DNA from: Anaerolineae bacterium
GTDB lineage: Bacteria > Chloroflexota > Anaerolineae > UBA1429
Assembly (NCBI GenBank): GCA_016928125.1
Contig: JAFGLK010000221.1
Location: forward strand, 1-8,782
DNA: 8,782 nucleotides
Direction: 5' to 3'
The stretch's first letter is position 1; the number at the start of each line of letters is the position of its first letter. Shown one piece after another: positions 1 to 6,430 of the stretch. Under the pieces are notes generated by a model. That model was not told where the DNA came from. It ran no database searches and saw only the letters and a list, made by a program, of their open reading frames with translations. Made by a program: the position numbers and the translations under genes.

Positions 1-87
1 GATGGAACCCACTGGCAGAACGATTGGAATGCGGATCGTTATGTCCCCAACCCCTTTGGCGGCGACAATTCGGTGATTGAGACCTAG
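1..87 (+). CDS. C-terminal end of an unidentified protein (5' end outside the window)
   Basis: An open frame runs from base 1 to a TAG stop at 85-87 and encodes the last 28 residues of a protein whose start lies to the left. The peptide is rich in W, N, D, G and P (for example YVPNPFGGDNSVIET at the very end), which resembles the surface-exposed tail of a secreted or carbohydrate-active protein more than a transmembrane or DNA-binding one; this is only an impression. No motif identifies a family. The next gene (nfi) begins 6 bases after the stop on the same strand, so this gene is probably the upstream member of the same transcription unit. It is called a gene because the frame is open, composition matches coding sequence, and the stop sits tightly against the next start. 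Confidence 0.6.
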   Translation, partial: DGTHWQNDWNADRYVPNPFGGDNSVIET

Positions 88-93
88 GCCATC

Positions 94-777
94 ATGCTGC
101 GACCCATCCTTGAGCATTCCTGGGACCTCTCCCCTAGCGAAGCGATCGCGCTGCAGAAAGAGCTGGCGGGGCGCGTCTCCATGGAAGGCTTTCCAGACAG
201 GATTTCGAGCGTCGCCGGTGTGGACGTGGGCATCCGACAGGGCGTCGCCCAGGCAGCCGTTGTGGTCTTGACCTGGCCAGAACTCGAGATGGTCGAACGC
301 AGCTTGGCGGAATGCCCTGTGAGTTTCCCCTATGTGCCCGGGTTGCTCTCCTTTCGAGAGGCGCCCCCCATTCTCGCCGCCCTGCAAGAGCTCGCACACA
401 CACCCGACGTCTTGATTCTCGATGGGCAAGGCTATGCCCATCCCCGGCGCTTTGGCCTGGCCACCCATGTGGGCGTCGTGCTCGACCGCCCCACGGTGGG
501 ATGCGCCAAGTCGCGCCTTTGCGGCGAGGCGTGTGAGCCGGCAGAGACGCGTGGCAGCTATACCTGGCTGATGGACCATGGCGAGATCATCGGGGCCGTG
601 CTGCGCACACGCGATCATGTTCGTCCGGTGTACGTATCTGTGGGCCACAGGATCTGTCTTGAAAAAGCGATCGATCTGATCTTGCGCTGCGGGCGCGGAT
701 ATCGGTTGCCCGAGCCGACACGCTGGGCCCATCGGGCCGCGTCTGAGACGGCGCGGGGCGATACCGATACGCCATGA
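94..777 (+). CDS. nfi: Endonuclease V (deoxyinosine 3' endonuclease)
   Basis: A 227-residue protein, close to the usual length of bacterial EndoV (about 220-225). The family cuts the second phosphodiester bond 3' to deoxyinosine, starting repair of deaminated adenine in DNA in the cytoplasm. Active-site motifs are all visible: AGVDVG with metal-binding D44, the wedge motif PYVPGLLSFRE with Y80 and E89, DGQGYAHPRRFGLATH with D110, H116 and H125, and K139 in VGCAKSRLCG. Spacing from Y80 to K139 matches the Thermotoga enzyme as I remember it. The C-terminal GYRLPEPTRWAHRAASE segment is also typical of the E. coli Nfi type. The ATG at 94 lies 6 bases after the upstream stop, with only a weak TAGG as ribosome site. 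Its TGA overlaps the ATG of the next gene (ATGA, 774-777), so the two are probably translationally coupled. No key residue is missing. Confidence 0.95.
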   Translation: MLRPILEHSWDLSPSEAIALQKELAGRVSMEGFPDRISSVAGVDVGIRQGVAQAAVVVLTWPELEMVERSLAECPVSFPYVPGLLSFREAPPILAALQELAHTPDVLILDGQGYAHPRRFGLATHVGVVLDRPTVGCAKSRLCGEACEPAETRGSYTWLMDHGEIIGAVLRTRDHVRPVYVSVGHRICLEKAIDLILRCGRGYRLPEPTRWAHRAASETARGDTDTP

Positions 778-3700
778 GGCATCTCTCGCGCTGGGCATCC
801 CTCTCTCTCCTTCTGGCTCTGGTCGGGTTGGGCTCGCTGACTTCCCCGCAGGCCCAGAGCGCTTCCACCGCCACCTTCTATGGCCACGTCGTGGATATCG
901 CCACGGGTGAGCCTATTGTAGGCGCCCAGATTGAGGTCGCCGATCAAAGCACCACCACGGACACCCTCGGCAACTATGAGCTCATCTGTGCGCCTGGCCT
1001 GCACGGCGTCACCGTTCGCGCGCCAGGCTATATCGGCATGTCCCAGACCCGCCAACGCCTCGTGGCGGGAGACAAAGTACGGCTCGATTTCGAGATGGTC
1101 CCGCGCCAGCCAAGCCCTGAGGAAGAGCAGATCATCGACCGCAAGCTGCGCGAGTTGGCCCAGGCTCTGCCTGAAGATCTGGATCCGGCCACGCTCCAAA
1201 GCGGGTTTGCTCCATCGCAGGTACGTGAGGTGCCGAGCTCTCTGCGGGTCTTGATGCCCGATGGTGCGGTTGTGGTTATGCCGATGGACGAGTATCTCAA
1301 GGGAGTGGTCCCGCACGAGATGCCGCCCTATTGGCCCATGGAGGCCCTGCGCGCCCAGGCTGTGGCCGCGCGCAGCTATGCCGCCACCCGACGCGCCCAC
1401 GCAGACGTGGGGGCCGACGTCTGCACGACGGTACATTGTCAGGCCTGGGGCGCCACCCACTATGAGACCACCGATCTCGCGGTGGAGAGCACGCATGGGG
1501 TGGCGGCCACCTACGCTGGCCAGATCATCTATGCCTATTTCTTTGGCCACTGCGATGGCCACACGCGTAATTCAGAGGACGTGTGGGGCGGGTATCTGCC
1601 CTATTGTCGCAGCGTGGCCTGTCCGTGTGGGTACGATGACACGTGGGGGCACGGCGTGGGCATGTGTCAGTACGGCGCCCGCACCCTCGCCCAGAGCGGA
1701 TATGACTATATCGGAATCCTCAAACACTATTACACGGGCATCAGTGGCACGACGGCTACGCCAGGATCTGTGACCAATGCGTCTGTGCGGCCTGCCAGCG
1801 GTGATGCCCATACCGAGTTTGTCTATGAGGCTACGTACGTCAGCGAGATTGGCGATCTGCCCGCCGCTGCGCACGTGATCGTCGATGGGCGCGCGTATGC
1901 CTTGGATCGCATCGCGACAGAGGGTGGCGGCTGGCGCTATCGTACGGTCACCAGGCTTCCGGCCGGCGAGCACACCTATCGGTTCTACTTCGACGACGGC
2001 TACGGGCACCTCTCCTTCTGGCCGGATGCGGATGCGGCGGCTGGCCCTTCTGTGGCCGCGCCCGATCCGTCGACCCCGACGCCCACACCCGTTCCTCCGA
2101 TCCCAGCAGGCATCCGATCGGTGTCCGACCTGACATCGACCAGCGCTGATTGGGCTACAGGGATTCTCAGTGGCGTGCAGGGCGCCGATATCGGGGATGG
2201 GGCTCTGACGTTGGCGTCGGGACATACCAGCGGCATCTACGAGTCGCCCGTGATCACCTCGCCCTGGCCCTATACGGCGCTGGGCGCGGTCTGGTACGCC
2301 CAGGTACCAGACGGGACCTCGGTCGAGATGACACTGCAAACCAGTCCTGATGGGACGACCTGGGGTGCCTGGCGCCCATGGGGACTGTCCGAGGATGGTC
2401 CGAGCCTACGGAACGTCCATGTCGCCACGCTCTTGCCTGGAGGCGGGACAGCCATGCGCTATCGCCTGACTTTGCGCGGCCCCGATTCAGAGGCCCAGCC
2501 GATGGTTGAGCAGTTGCGCGTGATTCTCATCGACTCGGCGACCGCTCTGACGAGCGCGCAAGCCGTGCAGAGCCTGCGCACAGGTGGGGCAGGCGCGTCC
2601 ACCAGCGAGGGAGCCCCCGTCATCTCCCGAGCGACCTGGGGCGCCGATGAGACGATCATGACCTGGCCGCCCATCCATCGGCAGCCGCAGGCCATCATCC
2701 TGCATCACACGGGGGCCGCGCAGAATGGCGTGGATTCGGGGGCCATCGCCAGGGCGCTCTACTACTATGACGCCATGGTGCGCCAGCGCGGCGACATCGG
2801 GTACAACTACATCGTCGATGAAGAAGGCTCTGTGTATGAGGGGAGAAGCGGCGGGTCAGGCGTGGTGGGCGCCCATGCGGGGCGATTCGACTGGGGCAGC
2901 ATCGGCGTTGCGTTGATGGGGGACGGCACACAGCAAGCGCTGACACCTGAGGCGTTGGATCGCCTGGCGGAGTTTCTGGCCGCACGCTGCGTCGAGCATT
3001 TCATCGATCCGGGGGAGCAAGAGAGCGCCTTCATCGATGAGGTCTTGCCGACGCTCATGGCGCATAGCGACTGCGAAGAGGCCGTCTGCCCTGGCGTTCT
3101 ACTCCAGGCTATGCTGCCAGAGCTTCGAGCGCGAGTGCTGGACAAGATGGCGGAGATTCCGCCTCACATCGCCCTGGTCACCCCCGCGGAAATGGGCTAC
3201 GTGCGGGGGGCCGTCGAGCCGATTCTCCAGGCCAGCGCTGTCATCACCCGCGTGGAGTACTATGTGGACGACATCCTGCTCGGTACGGATGAGCGCCTAC
3301 CTGGCAGTTGGCGCTGGAACACCTGCGCCGAGACGGACGGCGCGCATCGCTTGAAGATCGTGGTCCACAATGCGTCGGGATGGGATTCGGCCGAGTGCAA
3401 TGTCATCGTCGACAACGTCCCTCCCACCGGTCAGGTGTCTGCCCCGGCATGGTCGAATAAGGCCAACGTCTCCTTTGGGATTCAGAGCCAGGATGCGAGC
3501 CAGGTTCAGTTCAGCAGCAACTGGGTCTGGGAAGCGGAGGAGCTATTCCACAGCGCCGAGAGTGGGCAGATGGAGCTGGACGAGGATGCGCGCAATGGCC
3601 AGACCTGGCACGGCCGAGGGGGCCTCGACGCCCCAGGCGGGTGGTTCGGACCTTACACGTGCATCCTGCCCACCTGGAGCGACTATCAGATCTCCTTTCG

Positions 3701-4514
3701 GCTGAAGACGGATGATATCGCGCCCGCGCTGGGGCTCGCGACCTTGGATGTGGTGGATGATCAGGGGCGCCGCAAGTACGCCGAGCGGCCCCTGAGCGCG
3801 CGCGACTTTTGCACTGGCGACACCTACGAGGAAGTTCGCCTGGATCTACCCTATGGCAGTGGCTGGCCCACCTGTGATGACCCCGCCGTCAGCGATGGCC
3901 TGGAGTTCCGCGTCTGGTTCAGCGCGGCGGGCGATCTCTCTTGGGATCGCGTTACGGCCTTCAGTGCGCCCCAGCCGGTCGCGTCCAGCGTAGATTGGAC
4001 GCTGCGCTCAGCCGAGGGGCTCCAGCGAGTGCAAGTGCGCCTCTTGGATCCGGCGGGAAACCTGCAAGATCTCGAGCTGACGATCGGGTTGGACATCACC
4101 GCGCCGGAATGGCTTGCGGGCGAAGCAGGGCTCGTCTGCGCCCACGATGCGCTGGCGGGGCTCGATCCGGCGAGTGGCATGTGGTCATACTCATCGGACG
4201 GCGGGACAAGCTGGAGCGCGTGGGCCTCGCTTGGCTTGGATGCAGCCGTGGGGACGGCATCGCTCTGTTGGGATCTGCCGGCCGCGCCCGGCACCCATGC
4301 GCGTTTCCGGATCGCTGACCAAGCGGGCAATATGAGCACCAGCGCAAGCTATCCGCTCAACCAGGCGTCAGTCAGCCCCACGGCGACCGCGAGCCCCACG
4401 GCGACAGCAACGTCTGGCGCCACACCGGTGACGCCGACTCCGACGCCCACGGTTTCGCCCGCTGTCAGTCCGTCTCCTAGGCTAGATCTGCCCCTCATCC
4501 TGGCGGCGATTTAG
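774..4514 (+). CDS. Giant secreted peptidoglycan hydrolase: SpoIID/LytB domain plus PGRP/Amidase_2 domain
   Basis: A 1246-residue protein. Residues 1-30 form a signal peptide (basic start, Leu-rich core, ending near AQSA). Domains in order: carboxypeptidase-regulatory-like beta domain (about 33-112); SpoIID/LytB domain (155-330) with GVVPHEMP carrying the presumed catalytic E182, then EALRAQAVAARSYA, NSEDVWGG and WGHGVGMCQYGA; Ig/E-set-like domain (332-418); Pro/Thr linker (431-443); beta-sandwich (450-588); PGRP/Amidase_2 domain (615-790) with likely zinc ligands H644, H764 and C772 and Y677 in DIGYNY; Ig-like domain (797-880); a second Ig-like domain apparently split by a carbohydrate-binding-like insertion (918-1063); a last beta domain with SDGGTSWSAW (1111-1192); Thr/Pro/Ser tail (1199-1236) ending in LDLPLILAAI. 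Predicted role: an outside-the-cell wall hydrolase combining lytic transglycosylase and N-acetylmuramoyl-L-alanine amidase activities. The start overlaps the nfi stop as ATGA, with no strong Shine-Dalgarno. Domain calls for SpoIID and PGRP are firm; the accessory beta domains are approximate. Confidence 0.9.
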   Translation: MRHLSRWASLSLLLALVGLGSLTSPQAQSASTATFYGHVVDIATGEPIVGAQIEVADQSTTTDTLGNYELICAPGLHGVTVRAPGYIGMSQTRQRLVAGDKVRLDFEMVPRQPSPEEEQIIDRKLRELAQALPEDLDPATLQSGFAPSQVREVPSSLRVLMPDGAVVVMPMDEYLKGVVPHEMPPYWPMEALRAQAVAARSYAATRRAHADVGADVCTTVHCQAWGATHYETTDLAVESTHGVAATYAGQIIYAYFFGHCDGHTRNSEDVWGGYLPYCRSVACPCGYDDTWGHGVGMCQYGARTLAQSGYDYIGILKHYYTGISGTTATPGSVTNASVRPASGDAHTEFVYEATYVSEIGDLPAAAHVIVDGRAYALDRIATEGGGWRYRTVTRLPAGEHTYRFYFDDGYGHLSFWPDADAAAGPSVAAPDPSTPTPTPVPPIPAGIRSVSDLTSTSADWATGILSGVQGADIGDGALTLASGHTSGIYESPVITSPWPYTALGAVWYAQVPDGTSVEMTLQTSPDGTTWGAWRPWGLSEDGPSLRNVHVATLLPGGGTAMRYRLTLRGPDSEAQPMVEQLRVILIDSATALTSAQAVQSLRTGGAGASTSEGAPVISRATWGADETIMTWPPIHRQPQAIILHHTGAAQNGVDSGAIARALYYYDAMVRQRGDIGYNYIVDEEGSVYEGRSGGSGVVGAHAGRFDWGSIGVALMGDGTQQALTPEALDRLAEFLAARCVEHFIDPGEQESAFIDEVLPTLMAHSDCEEAVCPGVLLQAMLPELRARVLDKMAEIPPHIALVTPAEMGYVRGAVEPILQASAVITRVEYYVDDILLGTDERLPGSWRWNTCAETDGAHRLKIVVHNASGWDSAECNVIVDNVPPTGQVSAPAWSNKANVSFGIQSQDASQVQFSSNWVWEAEELFHSAESGQMELDEDARNGQTWHGRGGLDAPGGWFGPYTCILPTWSDYQISFRLKTDDIAPALGLATLDVVDDQGRRKYAERPLSARDFCTGDTYEEVRLDLPYGSGWPTCDDPAVSDGLEFRVWFSAAGDLSWDRVTAFSAPQPVASSVDWTLRSAEGLQRVQVRLLDPAGNLQDLELTIGLDITAPEWLAGEAGLVCAHDALAGLDPASGMWSYSSDGGTSWSAWASLGLDAAVGTASLCWDLPAAPGTHARFRIADQAGNMSTSASYPLNQASVSPTATASPTATATSGATPVTPTPTPTVSPAVSPSPRLDLPLILAAI
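4374..4405 (+). repeat. Tandem direct repeat coding for the Ser/Pro/Thr/Ala tail
   Basis: The 14-base unit AGCCCCACGGCGAC occurs at 4374-4387 and again at 4392-4405, an 18-base period that encodes the hexapeptide step SPTATA. It lies in the low-complexity tail of the large hydrolase and continues as TPTPTPTV-type sequence to about 4475. Such tails are usually flexible, wall-spanning linkers; copy number of the unit could vary between strains. Confidence 0.75.
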
Positions 4515-4523
4515 CTGACGGAC

Positions 4524-5462
4524 TCATGGGCGCGGAATGCGCAGTTCCTGCCCGACCTGAAGCATCTCGGGGCTGGGCAGCGTGGTGCGGTTGGCTTCCC
4601 AGATGCTCTCCCAAGGCACGCCGAAGCGTTGCGCGATGCCGTACAGCGTGTCGCCAGCCTGTACGGTGTAGAGCTCCATCTCATCGCCAGGTCGTGTGGG
4701 AGTCAAGACAGGCGGAAAGAGCGTCTTCTCCCGATCGCTGAGAGTGGGGCGCCCAGTGCGCTGCAGCGGCGTCTCGAGCGGCGCAAGCGAAGCGCCGGGG
4801 CTTGGCCACTGCGCCGCCGTCAACGCGAGCGGCCGCCCTAGCGTGGCCTCTACACTCTGGCCAGCCGAGAGCTCCAGCGACTGGGCTTCCATGGATACCG
4901 TGGCGGCCCCCTCTTGCACTGCAACCTGCACACGCTGCGCGTCGACGACGGTGCAGGCCAGCTGCCCGCTCTGAGCCTGAACCGTCGCAACCTGGGTCTC
5001 AATTTCCAATTGGCGACCTGGCAGAAGAGAGGCCGAGGTCCGCACCCATACGCTGCCCTTATCCAGCAGGAGACGAATCACCTGCGCTCTTGTGATCGGC
5101 CTCTTGTGAAGGTCCAGAATGGCCAGTTCGGTGTCGTCTATCAATTCAGCCGTGTCCTCGCCGGAGAAAGTAATCCGGGCGCGCGCGCCCGGTCCCGTCT
5201 GCACGCGATCCCCGCGCTGGAGGACGTCGGCGCCTCCGGGACCGAGCGGGGGGTCTGTCCCCGCGTCAGCGCGTCTGATGCTCACCTGGCCCTGGAGCAC
5301 GGTGAGCCGAGCGGTCATGGGCACCTCGGTGTTGCGAGCCCGTAGCCAGTTGAAGGCAAAGACCACCAGCAAGATTAGCAGCAGGGCGAGCGGGATCAGA
5401 CGTTCGCGCGGGATCTTGGGGTATGATCGGCGTGGGCTGCGGCTCTTGCGCGCGGGCGACAC
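4524..5462 (-). CDS. Membrane-anchored FecR-domain protein with C-terminal LysM
   Basis: A 312-residue protein. Residues 1-21 are very basic (7 Arg and 2 Lys), followed by one Leu-rich transmembrane helix (about 22-39), so the N-terminus is inside and the rest outside. A FecR-type beta domain follows (about 50-215): the GDRVQTGPGARARITF stretch and then LIDDTELAIL are typical of this family. A Pro-rich linker (about 219-260) leads to a LysM domain (263-311) with YTVQAGDTLYGIAQRFGV and VGQELRIP. LysM binds N-acetylglucosamine-containing glycans, so the protein probably tethers membrane to peptidoglycan. Unlike classical FecR, it has no cytoplasmic anti-sigma domain and no sigma-factor gene beside it. 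The start codon is GTG, chosen because a perfect AGGAGG sits 5 bases upstream. It is the last gene of the yraN-miaA operon and ends tail to tail with the large hydrolase. Its exact role is unknown. Confidence 0.85.
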   Translation of the reverse strand: MSPARKSRSPRRSYPKIPRERLIPLALLLILLVVFAFNWLRARNTEVPMTARLTVLQGQVSIRRADAGTDPPLGPGGADVLQRGDRVQTGPGARARITFSGEDTAELIDDTELAILDLHKRPITRAQVIRLLLDKGSVWVRTSASLLPGRQLEIETQVATVQAQSGQLACTVVDAQRVQVAVQEGAATVSMEAQSLELSAGQSVEATLGRPLALTAAQWPSPGASLAPLETPLQRTGRPTLSDREKTLFPPVLTPTRPGDEMELYTVQAGDTLYGIAQRFGVPWESIWEANRTTLPSPEMLQVGQELRIPRP

Positions 5463-5467
5463 CAGGG

Positions 5468-5473
5468 CCTCCT
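5468..5473 (-). promoter_or_regulatory. Ribosome binding site of the FecR/LysM gene, overlapping the miaA stop
   Basis: On the minus strand the sequence reads TAGGAGGCCCTGGTG. The perfect AGGAGG (5473-5468) shares its first bases with the miaA TAG stop (5474-5472) and lies 5 bases before the GTG start. It decides the GTG start and suggests translational coupling to miaA. Confidence 0.85.
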
Positions 5474-6419
5474 ATGATTCACTAGCGCCAGAGCGCTGGA
5501 TGAATCGCTCCACCTCAAGGGACAGCTGTTCCAGATCGAGCATATCCGCTGAATACCAGCGAATCTTGGGATCAGATAGCCGGAACCAGTTGTACTGCTG
5601 ACGCACAAAGCGGCGCGTGTGACGCTTGATGAGAGCGACCGCCTCTGCCAGCGAGACCTCGCCCTGCAGGTACTGGCCGATCTCTGCATAGCCCAAGGCC
5701 GACATGGAGGGCAGCTCATAGTCATACCCTCGCTCGGCGAGACCTCGCACCTCAGCCACCACGCCCTGAATCAGCATGCGCTCCACTCGCGCATCGATGC
5801 GTTGGTAGAGTTGCTCGCGCGGCATGGTCAGGCCGATCTGCAGCAGACGATAGCCAGGCGGTTCCTTGCCCTGCAGTTCGGAGATGGGCCGCCCTGTGTG
5901 CTCATACACCTCAAGTGCACGAATCAACCGCCTGACATTGCGCGCATCGATATGCGCGGCAGCGGCTGGATCGACCTCCGCCAAACGAGCATGTAGCGCT
6001 TCGTGGCCTTGGCGTTCGGCCTCGGCATATAGATGAGCGCGAAACGCCTCATCCGGCGGCACCTCGGGCACCGTCCAGCCTTCCAGCAGAGCGCGTACAT
6101 AGAGGCCCGTGCCACCGACCAACATCGGCAAATCGCCTTGCGACGCCACCTCGGCGATGGCCGCTTGAGCCATGTGCAGATAATGTGCTAGAGTCAGTTG
6201 CTCGTCCGGATCCACCACATCGATCAGGTGGTGGGGCACGGCAGCTCTCTCGGCTGGGGTGGGCTTGGCCGTACCGATGTCCATGTAGCGGTAGATCTGG
6301 CGCGAATCGGCTGAGATCACCTGGCCACCGAATCGCTGCCCCAGATAGATGGACAGCGCCGTCTTCCCGACGGCCGTCGGCCCCACAATCGCCAATAGAT
6401 TGATCTCGGATGGATCCAT
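5472..6419 (-). CDS. miaA: tRNA dimethylallyltransferase MiaA
   Basis: A 315-residue protein, the usual length for bacterial MiaA. The enzyme transfers a dimethylallyl group to N6 of A37 in tRNAs reading codons that begin with U, the first step toward ms2i6A; it acts in the cytoplasm. Motifs in order: P-loop GPTAVGKT (13-20); ADSRQIYRYMDIGTAKP (37-53) with the presumed base D38; HHLIDVVDP (63-71); VGGTGLYVRALLEG (101-114) with T104; NVRRLIRALEVYEHTGRPIS in the mid-region; GYAEIGQY; and RRFVRQQYNWFR (269-280). The ATG at 6419 is preceded by AGGG at 7 bases spacing. It sits 9 bases after yraN and 9 bases before the FecR/LysM gene on the same strand, so it is almost certainly co-transcribed with both. 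No defect is visible. Confidence 0.97.
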   Translation of the reverse strand: MDPSEINLLAIVGPTAVGKTALSIYLGQRFGGQVISADSRQIYRYMDIGTAKPTPAERAAVPHHLIDVVDPDEQLTLAHYLHMAQAAIAEVASQGDLPMLVGGTGLYVRALLEGWTVPEVPPDEAFRAHLYAEAERQGHEALHARLAEVDPAAAAHIDARNVRRLIRALEVYEHTGRPISELQGKEPPGYRLLQIGLTMPREQLYQRIDARVERMLIQGVVAEVRGLAERGYDYELPSMSALGYAEIGQYLQGEVSLAEAVALIKRHTRRFVRQQYNWFRLSDPKIRWYSADMLDLEQLSLEVERFIQRSGASES

Positions 6420-6426
6420 GCGCGAG

Positions 6427-6430
6427 CCCT
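6427..6430 (-). promoter_or_regulatory. Ribosome binding site of miaA, overlapping the yraN stop
   Basis: On the minus strand TAGGG (6431-6427) contains the yraN TAG stop and an AGGG Shine-Dalgarno core 7 bases before the miaA ATG. It is weaker than the AGGAGG of the next gene but has the same stop-embedded design. Confidence 0.55.

Noticed and set aside
139..152. GCGATCGC palindrome reminiscent of the cyanobacterial HIP1 element
   Set aside because: Only a single full copy was noticed in the window, which is expected by chance in GC-rich coding DNA.
615..1562. Long minus-strand open frame (315 codons) opposite nfi and the start of the hydrolase
   Set aside because: It lies antisense to the conserved SpoIID motifs, has low-complexity Arg/Gly/His-rich content typical of GC-rich shadow frames, and has no recognisable motif.
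1572..2339. Minus-strand open frame of 255 codons
   Set aside because: Fully opposite the hydrolase coding frame, Arg-rich with no domain; a composition artefact.
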